Shown here piece after piece: positions 49,547 through 61,500 of a stretch of DNA of 64,000 bases. This stretch comes from Lichenostomus cassidix (taxonomy: Eukaryota > Chordata > Aves > Passeriformes > Meliphagidae). The translations under genes and the position numbers were made by a program. The notes under the pieces are model-generated. The model did not search any database, was not told where the DNA came from, and worked only from the letters and a program-made list of their open reading frames with translations. The stretch is taken from the NCBI GenBank assembly GCA_008360975.2, contig CM039183.1, positions 79,396,350 through 79,460,349 on the forward strand, given 5' to 3'. Positions within the stretch are counted from its first letter, which is position 1. Each line of letters begins with the position of its first letter.

Positions 49547-49656
49547 TAGATTTCTAAGGGAAAAAATAATCAGAAGATAGAAAGAGGAATAAAGTAAGAG
49601 AAGGGTAGATTTCTGAAGGAAAAAGAAACGGAAAATAGAAAGAGGAATAAAGTTAG
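49547..49656. repeat. Imperfect tandem duplication, period 59
   Basis: Two purine-rich copies begin TAGATTTCTAAGGG and TAGATTTCTGAAGG, and both continue to ATAGAAAGAGGAATAAAGT. A few substitutions separate the copies. Confidence 0.88.
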
Positions 49657-49733
49657 TGATACAAAATTTCTCTCTTGGAAGTATTGTGGAAAATAATCTG
49701 ATCAGCAGGGCTGATTCATATTACTGAAATTAC

Positions 49734-49943
49734 TGTAGTCATCAAATTTTAAGACTTTTATAAAATATTTTCCATCCTGGCAGGATTCCAGAATATCTTT
49801 TATTTCAGCAAATATTGAGGAGGATGATAAGCATGGAGCTGTTAACATAGATAGTGGCAGGGTCTGGATCATGGGGTAGGTGAGTTCTGGAATTCTCAGT
49901 ATTCTCTCCAGGAACCTACTGGAGTGTACTGTGGATTCTGATC
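49734..49943 (-). CDS. Candidate internal exon 1 of an unidentified minus-strand gene
   Basis: This 210-base segment is open for 69 complete codons on the minus strand. Upstream on that strand is a T-rich tract (about 49966-49983) followed by an acceptor ending GACACAG. Downstream the frame meets a GTAATT donor, and a second possible donor, GTAATA, lies nine bases further at 49724. The peptide contains RFLERILRIPELTYPMIQ and IFAEIKDILESCQDGKYF, which look like ordinary helical globular protein. The exon starts with two bases of a split codon and ends with one base, so it can join in frame to the candidate at 47230-47138. I do not recognise the family. Neither splice site is strong and the boundaries were chosen by eye. 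It could be a chance open frame. Confidence 0.35.
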
Positions 49944-52900
49944 CTGTGTCAGTGTTTCCTTCCAAAGAAAAACAAAGGAACGGTGCATGTGCAGGTCATG
50001 GCCAACCAGGGAGGCAGAATAAAACCAGGGTTTTTAAAGGAGACCTGGACCAAGTCTGCATCTGCCATGCAGTCTAGGCTCACCTAGATTGACTTTACAG
50101 ATTGCCTTTCTACCTTCTATATTTCAGTTTGTCCACCTATATATAAAGAGGAAGAATGGAAAATAAGTGCAGAGAATACTAAAGGAAGTGCACTAATCAT
50201 GAGCTAAGTACAAGTAATAAGTCCTTTAAGGTGAACTTATTACTATTGTGCCAGTTTAGTTTAGTTTAGTAATCATTTAGTTTGTTTTCTACAAAGCACC
50301 CTGATGCCTTTAGCACTGCCCGTTCTGCTGAATGGCATGGGTCAACTGTCTCTTCCTCTAGGAAAATTAGTACATATATTTGTCTGAATATGGAGCAACT
50401 TAGTAATGTATATTTATATGGTGTAGGAAAAAACTTTTTCATCTGACTTGTTTTCATAAAGTTTTTTTTGTACATGAGCCAATAACAATGGGGAAAATGC
50501 TATAAATCTTTTGACAGTCTGGGAAACAGTCTCAGAGGAAATATTTGTAATAAGCAATATTTAGTTTATATCTATTGTTGGCAAGAGAGCCGCCAAAGAA
50601 AATTTTCCTCCTACGACACAACCTGCACTACTATTTGCTCTGTAGCATACTAAGGACATTTAGGGTGACATAGTTGAAAAACTTGTGTCAATATTGACAT
50701 CTTCCAGAATTTATTGCTACAGAATATAAAATGCACAGTGTTTGAAGCAGAGGAGATTGCTTCCTCCAGAAGGCTTAGAGGTTTAAAAAGTTGTAATAAT
50801 TTCACTAGACATTTAGGTAGGTCTGTACTGCCCTGATGGGTTCTGCTTACAATGGAGGATACCTGCTGAGCCCTTTAGCTGCTGTTCACGAACATCACCA
50901 ATAAACTGATTCAAGCAGATTCTCTTAGAGATGTCCTTCCGTTTATTGTTACAAAAACTAAAAGTAGGCATTAATCTATGATTTTTGTGAGTTTCTGCTT
51001 AGAATCCCACTATTAGTGTAAGCTTCACTGATAAAGCAGCCATTTGCGAATTTGCCTGTTTGTTCTTATTTTCATAGAAGCTGAGCTGATTCAGCAAGAG
51101 ATGACTATGATAACTTTTAGACAGATAAGAAAAAAATAAGACTAATAATAATTTGTCAGCCTACCATTTTCTTTAGACATTCTTCTTCAGAAAATGTAGG
51201 TCCTCACCAGTAAAACACATTTTTTCATGCCCAACTGAACTACAGGGTGCTTGGCTAGTACAAAATGGCAGTATTTTAGACTTGTGCCTGCAGAGGACTA
51301 GATGTAAAAACAGATGTGTAGAAATAATATCAAATAAATTCAAACATTACTTTATGTGCTTTTAGACCACAATCACTAAGCTTTGCCTAAGTACCATCAC
51401 ACTTTTTCTTAAGGTGTCCTCTGTTCATTACACTCTTCCCCAAAATGAGTTCTTTAGGTGTGTAAGTTTTATGCTTTGAAGACTTTCCAACTCAGACCTT
51501 GTGAAAACTTTTTCTGAAATGGGAATCTTTTTCAGCATTATATCACAAGCTGTTGAATGACTGGACCTGCCATTCACTTTGGGCTTTTACAGAGCCCTGT
51601 GTGTACTGCCTGAGTAATGGCCATGAGACAGGAGCATCTGGTGTACTTCGACTCTGCTTTTCTCTGAAAATTATGCAAAATGGAAGAAATGGCTATAGAT
51701 GATGTGACATTTTCTCCTTGCGCCTCAAAAAGGCCACGAGATTACTTGGCTCATACTGAAGTTAACTTTAGTGAGAAGGGAAACCTTGCCTGAGAATACT
51801 GAACAGATAAAGTCATTATCTGTTGTCTGAAATTCAGATTGGTTATGACTAATAAATCCTTGACCCTGACATTCCACTAAATTTTATAGAGTAAACAGAA
51901 AAAAAGCAAGAAAATCTGCTGAGTCAAGGAAAAATAGAAGCAGAGTTTTCAGTGAAATTCTTGTGATTTTAAATCCTCTTCCTAATGTCAGCCAGTTTTA
52001 GTTTTCCAGATGAAGTGCCAGAGAGATTTTCAAATAGTCCATTACCCACATGGTTGGTATAAACACACACGTTGGTGAGTCAATGAACTTTCTCCTTTCT
52101 ATTAAAAATGTAGGCTGAGATTGTTAGGTAGGATTTTTACCTACTGGAAAAATTTTTGGGGCCAACCTGGGCTGTACAGTCTTTGGGCTGCAAAGCATGT
52201 CTGCTTTACTGTTGTAGAGACCTAAGTGACCTTCTAGCACTGGAAATAACTATATTATGTGATTGGTGAGCTTAAAAAGTAAAAACCTGTGACATGTTTA
52301 CTCAGCCACTGGATTTTGGATTTTCATAGGCCACACAGAGCCGATCAGGAAATTAGAAAATTGTGCAGAAGTGGGCTGGTTGTACTAAAATGTCTGTTTT
52401 GTTTGAATTTAATTTATTTAAAGACATCTTGAAGCACATTAGAAAAGAAGTCACAAGAGGTATTGTAAGAGATCTCTGCATTTGGCAAGAGAACGCAGCA
52501 CTATTATCTATGGATAAGCCTGCTTGATGTTTCCCATCATCAAACTCTTTTAACCTTGCTTTTAAAATTGTTTTTACTTTTGCCAATCTAGGACTGAAAC
52601 TTTCCATGCCACAGCTTTGCCTCAGGTTGTATTTTATATTTTATATTTGGAAAAAATCAGGCTTGTCTAAGGTTAAGGTAATAATTCTGGGATTTCTTTC
52701 AATTTGGGAAGTTTTACTGTTCTATACTTTAATGAGGCTTGAAATTTGTCTTTTACGTACACCTCATGGTTATCTGCCTTTGAGATATTTTATTCATCTT
52801 TGAGATGTTGTAATTTACACACAGCTGGGGGACTTTTCAGAGCTCAGCAGTTTGTTGTTCCTTATCATGCTCAGTTCCTTCCACACTTCTATGAAGAGCT

Positions 52901-53537
52901 GGACTTTACACATGTGTTTTCCACAGAATTTTTTGGGCATATTCCCTTGAATATGGGAATATCCCTAAATTAATTCTCCTCTTGAAAATTATACTTCACG
53001 GTTAGTCTGGCTATTAATACTTGGTTCAAGTTTGGGTACTGGGACAGAAAATAAAAGAAATGTCTGCTTACAACCACCTTGCCCACACATGGTGGAGGCA
53101 GATCCTGGTGGGACCAAAACCAGGGAGGAAAGCTGAACTGAGGAGAGATGAGAAATACCAGTAAAACAATCCCCCTAAGAAATTGCTTCTAAGGAGTTAA
53201 ATCCAGGTTGTGCATAATGCACAGTAATGAGCACAACACAGTACCCAAGTGACAATGAGAGTCCAACAGAAAATGATTGTGTGCATTCATGTAATGAAAG
53301 CCTGTATTGCCTGATTAAGTTTGTCCAGGCAGTTTTCATTCTGGCCTTCCTCAATCTCTGAATGCTTGGCTTTGAACCAAACAGTTCTTCAAGTTCTTCT
53401 AACATATAAAGTGTCATATATAAATGGTGCCTTTGTTTTGAAGTTTGTCACTTCACTGCTTCCTCCTCTTCACTGAAGAAAAACAGAACTCATTAAAGAT
53501 GGTCAGGAACAAAGGAAACTCTATTGGTAAAAATTAC

Positions 53538-53743
53538 TTTGTGCAAAAGTTGAAGTTGGATATTGGAATCCTGAGGCTGTTTTGTAGAAACTGAAAAGAA
53601 AATTATGCTTTTGAGATGAGGAACACGACAGCTGGACTCTTCATCAAATCCTTTTGCTTTGATACGCAGAAGTACTCGCATGTTAGCTTCAAAACAGTTT
53701 TGACAAAGAAGCTGCTGGCTTACTCCAAGCTTTCTCCAAAACA
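53538..53743 (-). CDS. Speculative exon upstream of the candidate gene
   Basis: An open minus-strand frame of 68 codons lies between an acceptor ending TTTCAAG and the donor AAA|GTAATT. It includes VSQQLLCQNCFEANMRVLLR and KAKGFDEESSCRVPHLK. The frame would enter with two bases and leave in phase 0, which does not join directly to the other candidates. Further open frames with protein-like content lie on either side: SFYEERAGGLDHIF near 54.0 kb and EELFGSKPSIQRLRKARMK near 53.35 kb. This may be an exon, part of a decayed coding region, or chance. I do not recognise the product. Confidence 0.2.
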
Positions 53744-54219
53744 CTTGAAATGGTCATTCAGAAATGTTTATTTAGGAAGAGATCAAAAAGCTCAAACCCA
53801 GACAATTCTCTTTTACAAGCCAACCATTAAGGACAATGAGAAAAAAAAAAAATCTTTCTGAATGGGGGTTGTAGCAGCTGAAAAAGGAACAGAGATTCTG
53901 AGGCAGTAATTTTGACATTGTTTAAATGTTGTCTTTGTGCTGCAAATTTGCATTTGTGCTGCTCCTTATTTTTACTAGTAAAAATGTGATCCAATCCACC
54001 TGCTCTTTCTTCATAGAAGGAAGCTACAATGTTCATATGTTCCTATTATTCATTTACTTACAATTCAAAGTAAATTTCAAGTTAATTTATAAGTAAAAGA
54101 CAAATTTATCTGATCTGGATAGTCAGGAACAGCTTTTAGGAGAAAGTAAACTTGTGCTTGTTGTGTTTTTTTTCCTTCTCTTCCCTTTCAGTCCACTTTG
54201 GCTTTGTTCAGAGAGGAGA

Positions 54220-54239
54220 AAAAAACAAACAAACAAAAG
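54220..54239. repeat. Short (AAAC)n tract
   Basis: Three to four AAAC units inside an A-rich stretch. Confidence 0.8.
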
Positions 54240-55117
54240 AAACCCCAGACATGCAAAAATCAAAGAAAAACCAACAAAATCTATTTCCTGCATTGGAGGG
54301 ATTCCTGATCCAATGGAGAAGGGGCTTGTTTGGCACACCTGTGTATTGAAGGACCCCTTGACAAGAAAGAGGCAACAGTCCTCAAGGTAAAAAAAATCAT
54401 CAGTCCCCTACAGTGGGAGGCTGCCCTTTAAAGTCAGACACATAAACACAGTAGGGGGACGACAGAATAGAATGGAGAGAAATATCTTATTTCCTGTTTA
54501 GTGTCTGAATCTTGTTCTTAATTTCATTTTGCCTGAGCAGAGCATTTGGGAAGAAGAATGGAGAGCAGGTTTGATGTCATAAGATGGCTGAGTAGACCTG
54601 GATATATCACTCTCTTTCCATTTTCTCTTCCCCTCACTCCGTTATCCCTTCCATTTTTTGCACACTAAGGTTCTCCTTGAGTGAAGTCTCCAGCTGTTGG
54701 TTCCACACATGTATGTGTTGACCCACCTGTGCACACTTTTTATCTTCCAGTTTCTGTATTGACTCACCTTGCTTTTGATTCCTCCTGTTTCACGCTGTAG
54801 AGCTGCACAACTACTGCTGTGACTCAAATTAGACCTCCTTACAATGTGAGCTTACTCCTCCAGAAAAACCTTTGATCTACCCTCAGAGTTCTTTGTTTAT
54901 TTTTTCTTAATCCCAATATTAGCTTGTTTTTAGTAGCTCTTAGTTTGTTGTCCATTAGCAATCTGTGAAACTGCATCTTAAGTGCCATGTGTTCAGGAAG
55001 ACTTGTATTTTAAGGATTCCTCACTTGAAAAGAGGCCACACCACAAACAGATGGATACTTAATATGTCCCCATGAGCTAGGAAAACCCTATAGCCTTTAT
55101 CTCATCAGCTCCCAGAC

Positions 55118-55132
55118 AAAAAAAAAAAAAAA
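55118..55132. repeat. A15 homopolymer
   Basis: Fifteen As without a visible retroposed body or target-site duplication. Confidence 0.9.
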
Positions 55133-55887
55133 GAGCAAGCATTCATTTCTGCTCCCTGATAAGAACATGGGGACAGTATCTGTAGTGAGATCTTGAACTA
55201 TGCTTGAACACATCCATTGGAGAAAGAACTGTAAAATGGCTTTTCAGCCTTCAGGATTTCTACACCTGTACCAACCAAGCAAAGAGAGAAGTTCTCACTG
55301 AAGAAAGTATAAATCCAATGAAATCCGCTGTCAAAAGGGAATGATCCGCCTGTGTCTGTCAAAGATGAACATTCAGTGCTATATTATAGTGGCATGAGCA
55401 GGCAACTGTGGTCAAGTAGCTGTCCTAGACCATCTTCTTTGTAAGTTCTGACCTTCTTAGTCCCCTAACAGTGCACTCTCCTGTATTGTCCTCAGCATCA
55501 GGCTGCCTCTGTGCTGCCCATCACAGCGTCTTGCAACTCAGGATAGACCCCATGGAGGCAACAGGGACATCTGACTCCCTTACATACTGCCACATTTCAG
55601 GTGCTCTTCTGGAGCATTTTTCACAATTATACGAACTATATCCCCAGTAAGGGCATTACTCTGATGCTTTAGTCCTTCTTTTGTGTTTCATAACTTGAGT
55701 GGTCCCGTGGTTTGTGGTCATTGCCAGCAGAATCTCTGCAAAGACGGACACTGGAAAGAGAGTGGGATGTAGGCAGTTATAGAGACCAAAATGCCTAAGT
55801 ATATGATGTCTGTCCTTTGACCAATCCTAGAGCTCCTCACAGCCCTAGAATATAGATTATTCAACTGCACCATGCTTTATACTCTAG

Positions 55888-55912
55888 AAAAGGAGGCACA
55901 AAAGGAGGCACA
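55888..55912. repeat. Two tandem AAAAGGAGGCAC units
   Basis: A 12-base unit repeated once without mismatch. Confidence 0.85.
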
Positions 55913-58450
55913 ATAATCCCAGGAAGGCATGTACTTCCTGTGTGGAGACCAGCCATTCAGAAATCTCTACACTAGCAAAATTGCACCTGAATGGGACATC
56001 TTAGGTACTCCAGGAACCACATTCAGAAAAGTCTCTTTCTTCTTTTAAAGTAAAATCAGTTCTACTATATTTTAGCTTTTTCTTGTGAAATCTTTTCAGG
56101 GTGCCCAGGACAAAACACTGAAGTGTTCAGATAAAAGTTTCTAGTATGTATTTCCAGGTGAAAAACTTTAAGTGTTGCTTAAAAGATGGGTTTTAAGTTC
56201 CTTTTCAGATACTTGTACTCAAACAGTTATGCTGTTCTTAGCTGCTGCAAACTGATCACAAGTGTGTGTTGCTGGCAAGGGTCTATCAAACATGGAGCAG
56301 TCACTCACTTGGAAGTGAAGCTTGTCTATGGATTATCCTTTGGAGTTTAGAGATTCACACCTGTCGAGTATCTTTGGCATAAAGTCTGACTAGTCTTTCT
56401 CAGCATCTCTTTAATCTTCCTGAGTTTTGAAGCCCAGAAGTTTTATAGAAAGTCTGGTTTAATAATGCCACATTTTGTGCAGGAATATTTTGTTTTAAAA
56501 ACCGTTATGGTTCCTGGGCTGTAAACTTGTTCCAATGTAGAAGTAAAAAATGAGATGCAGCAGATCTACTTAATATTTAGAAATACATCTGTAATTTAAC
56601 AAACATTTCCATATGTTTTTTTAGGACCAAAGTGCACAACAGGGCACTTAAGGAAGCTGCTTACAGAAGGAGGATCAAACTCATTCACTGTGCAAGATAT
56701 ATCTTTTTAAGAGACCTAAACCCCACAGTTTTGGCTTTTGTTTCAGTCTTTAGACAAATATATTTCCAACAGAGTTTTAGAAAGATCCACTCCCTTCTAG
56801 AAGATAGAACAGGAAATGTTGCATGTTATCATTGTTATTGGCAGTCTTGATGCCACTTTTTCTGACAAAGTAGACAGTGGAAAATCAAATAGAATAAGAA
56901 AGAATACTTTTTCTGTAGTACCAACAAAGATGTCTGTTGAAGGTGGCGAGTCCAGTCTTTTTATTGCTTTAGGTAAATGTGGAACTGTGAATGCGATAGA
57001 AAGAGGGGTTTTTCTCCTTCAAAAATTTTTTTTCTGAATACCAAAAAGTAAATCCTCTGGGAACACATTCAATGGGAGCAGAGATGTAGAAAGAGATCTA
57101 TGTAGATATAGATTTGTACATGGTTACAGGAATCTGCTCTAGCAAAAAATACAGAGTTCCTATTGAATCTGAAGGTGTTGGAAATTTTGATAAAACTAAT
57201 GATTTATGTATTTTTTTTATTTAATGGAAACATGCAAAGTAAGCTGGAATGGAGCCTAATTGGTCATCTAGTCAAACTTAACTCAGGATTAGCACTAGTT
57301 AATGGTGTTGCTGTGAGATATTTGCTTGACTTTATGCCTTGGAGGATTTCACACTTTTTTCTGGGCTATTTAATACAGTTTTTAATTAAGTTCCTTGGTA
57401 AAGGATCAGGGAAGGTTTTAAAATTTGTTACGCATCTATTTCAAAATTATTGAGAAAGGACTTTATTGCTGAAGTATCTTATGCTTGACTTGTTGTAAAT
57501 TAAATCCTACATGACACACTAGAAGGGTAGCTACAGCAAAGGGTTAAAATTTGTCACAGGAGAAGTGTCACTTGCCTTCAGATATTTACAAGTTAAGTAT
57601 AGGCTTGTTACCCCTGGCTCCCTTTATAGAAACAGGCACCTTTGAAGGATAATTAATCTTTCCTTTTCAGCCACTCAACCTTTGGAAGGTGGAAACTCGT
57701 GATTTCCTACAGCTATTTCTTTGAATAAAGCCAGTCCACTTTCATTTTTTCATGCTTGATTTTGAGGAGTATGCAAATAACAAACTTAGGGATTTTTTAA
57801 AAATTTTTTTAGAGACAGTAAATTTTAAACACATGAAGAATTATTTAATGGAATTTTAAGGAAAGCAAGTTTTAGAGTCAAGAGGATTTGTTATTCAGAA
57901 CAGGTGCCTTAAGCTGTCAGAGAGCCAAAATTTTATAATGTAATCTTAATGTTCTATCATAATTTAGTTTAATGTCAGATATAAAACATGTTCTATGAAT
58001 TCTGTCTGAATAATACTAAAACCAATACACTTTTCTGGCAAATTATCTCAGATAAGGGATTTGTTTAAGAACACTGCAAGCTGTCATGAAAGGAGACTAC
58101 ATTTTCATTTAGGAGCTGCTTCCTTTGTCTGCAGCAAATTTTCCAAGACTCCCAAGTGGACATTTAATGCCTAATTGAAAGAAAAAGAAAACAGATTGAA
58201 ATATTTATCTTTGAATTCTCTATACATATAGGCCAATACACAGTGTGCTTTAGATCCTGATTATCATTGTCATTTTTCCTTTTTGTAGCTGAATATATAT
58301 CCTTCTTCTCTTTTTTTAATGAGACTGGAGTCTATAATGCCATAAGGTTGTGCAGAGTCATCCACTTCATTGTTTCTCACATGGGAGGTTTCTTCTCATG
58401 CTCATATTCCTCCTATTTCAATGTGAAATGTCCAATAGGAGAAAGTGCCA

Positions 58451-58535
58451 AACAGGTCTACAGTGATTTGATCAGCATCTTAAAGAGTTAAACAAACTCT
58501 AACAGGTCTACAGTGATTTGATCAGTGTCCTAAAG
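58451..58535. repeat. Direct repeat, period 50
   Basis: AACAGGTCTACAGTGATTTG and about 15 following bases occur at 58451-58485 and again at 58501-58535, differing only around CATCT versus GTCCT. Confidence 0.93.
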
Positions 58536-61500
58536 TCCTGTCTACAGAGAGGACCTATTTTAAAACCACTTTGGGTTATTATTTGGAGTTTGTTCAGTGC
58601 AGATTTTAGTTCATTAGAAGATTTTTACTGCACGAGTAAACTTACTCTCAAATGCAACCAGCTGTACAAATCTAGAGGTCAAATCTGTAGGCTATTTCAC
58701 TCTCCAGATACTTGTTTAGCTTCCTTTACTGATGCTAGTATTAAATAATTTGATCATGACTCCAGTCGTTTTATTTCTAATGGAGCTCAAATTTTTATGT
58801 GCAGTCAACACTGTAAAATCATAGGAGTTTCAAATTTTACCTCTTGGATTTTTTTGCCACTCACTTTTCTTATTACTTTCTATATTTCTTCATTCTCAAA
58901 TTTAGTGCTATGATTTCTTTACTCACAGAATTAAATGATGAAAACTAAAATAACTTTTAAATTGAAATTGATTCAAGATTTTGATAATGTTTTCTTACAT
59001 ATCTCAAGCTTGTCTTGCATACATCAATTTTTCATTACCCAAGAAGGTGTTTCCCACGAGTTGGTGGTGGTATATTTTTCTAACAGAGAGAAAACAGAAA
59101 TAAATGCTGCTGAGCAGAATGTTGCATAAACAAAGAAAAGTAAAGCAATTAATTAGTTTTTTCCCTGGATTTTCAATTACTTTTGCTTTATTTTATAATT
59201 TCTGGTATCATGGTGATGTGTCAAGGCTGCTCTCTGTCAAACTCTTGCAGCACCAGATGCTTTGAAAAGGTGAAGGTTGTTAATATTATTAATGGAAAAC
59301 AAATTTCAGGGTGTAGCTGATTACACTACTCCTGTCAGAATGGACTGGACACCTCCCCAGGAGATGGGGGAGAGAATCTGGGCAAACAGTATTTCTGACC
59401 AGTATTACTGTATTAGTCAATAACATTTAGAGAATAAAAAATTAAATATTTGTCATGGCTCCATAGGTCTACAAATATTTAAAGACAAAAAATGTGGCTG
59501 AAAATGTTTGTCAAATAATATTCAGGAAATTACGTTTGTTGGTAGTTTTTCCAGCTAGGAGAAGAAAACAGCTGAATTCTTGGAAAATGATCCATTGTGA
59601 ATATGCTGAGTTTCGAAGAAAAAAAAGGGGCAAAGTTAAAATGTAGTGCTTTTTAGAGAGACTCAATTTGGCCTGATTTTAGGTGCCACATTTACCTTAT
59701 CTTATCATGTTTTGACTATGTGCAATGTTCATTCATTGGTCTTTATACTTCCAAGCCATGTTTTATCTCTGGTAATTTGGAACTAATATACTCCTTGAGA
59801 ATTCCTAAACTATAACATATTTTCTCCAATGAAAGCACTGGTATGAAAAATATTTGGTTTTAGCTGCTACCACACACCAACAAAGTACCAGGAATAGACT
59901 GGAATTAAGCTTATTTCAGTCCCTGTGTGTTAACACTGTTTGCTTGCTAAGGTGCAGCCACACCAGTGTGGGTTGCCTCTTTCTTGAAGAGCCAGACCCA
60001 ACACTCCCTCTGACTGCAGCCTTCCTCAAACTAATGAGCACGGTGGTTCAGGAGAGGATTTCAATGTGATATCTCCTAAGAAACACCGAAGAGAGAAGGA
60101 TGCTTGTGGATTCCCATGGCTCTTTCACACACATGGAGGAATAATGATACTGAAGTGCATAATGTACTGGAATTATACACTCCAGCGTACTGATACAATT
60201 TACAGGCAAAAACTTCATCTGTAAAACATCCAGCTCCTTTGCTTTTTTTGTGTTTTAAGCAAATGTGATTGATGGTGCCAATTATTTTGGAAGATACAGC
60301 TGGTGATAGTGGATTTAAGTATCTGTGACAGAGTAGCTGAAGACCTGCAGAATACAGGCAATTGATTACAAGTATTTGGATAAAGTGGTGATGTTTGGAG
60401 CCTGGGCCTCTTATTCACACCACTTGCTACAGTTCTGCTTTACAGGAGGCTGCCAGTACTCCCCATATAACTTTGCTATAATTTGAAGATAATCTTATTA
60501 ACTTCCTGTAACTGGAATCCTGGCTAGCATCTTACTCTCTGCTTCAATTGTAGTCTCTCTATTAATATAAAGAATTAGTGAGTGTAAATTCAGCAGTAGA
60601 AAGTTCTAGCCAAAACTCTGGAGTTGCAGTCTGGGTAGTTTCGATGTGCTGAGCAAGGACAGTTTATGCATAGCTGCCTGCTATGTACATCACTGTTTTA
60701 TCTCATCTTGGCATCAAAATGATTCAGAGGGTGCTGAGTTAATCTTCCATGCTAGGAGACCTAGTTTGGTGAAGTTGTGAATCCTATTTTGAAGGCTATT
60801 AATTTATTTCTTACTGGCAGATTTTTTTTGTTTTTTTACCCAACAACTTTAAAGCCAATCAATATGAGCTCATGGTCAGGTTTTGAAGTCAGAACTTTCT
60901 CTCATCTGTCTTTCTGACCCTTGTGGTGAAACCCAAGGATGCATTTTCTCTTTCAGAGGAGGCTGCTGCCTGTTGCCTCACCTCAGGAGAGCAAGCAGAG
61001 CTGCAGCAGGCTCACCATTCTCTCCATAGGCAAATTTTACATTGCGTCAGGTCTGCCTTTACACAGGGAGAACACTTGCATTGCAAGACTATGTCCCAAC
61101 ATTTTAAGACAGTGATGTTTGTGGTGTGAAATACTAACTAGACATATTTTTTCAAACCCAAGACTGTAATGGCATATTTTCTGCTCAATTTCTGGTTCCA
61201 GTTTTCAGTGTCAGTTATGCATTTGACCATGTTTGAAAAAATTATGTGACATTTAAGTAGACAATATTTTTACTTTCTTAATATGTGGAGGCTTGCATTA
61301 AATAGTGGCTAAAGTAGGACCAGGAAGACTCTAGTGGATAGTGAGTAAAGATTAGGAGTAAGATGCGCCTGTTGGTTTGAAAGAGTTATGTTTAGTGCAG
61401 CCCACAGAGTCCTGACCCTAACTTCATGGCATCCAGCCCAGAGAGTGAAATGTATTCCAACAATAAATCACCAGAATTTGTTCTATTTGACTGTGTTAAA

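Larger units (their letters stand above)
47231..49733. other. Putative intron
   Basis: Mostly AT-rich DNA with an A14 run and the 59-base tandem duplication. A 46-base exon-like segment at 47985-47940 (minus) has a strong acceptor and a CAG|GTAACA donor, but its phase is incompatible with the flanking candidates. Confidence 0.5.
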
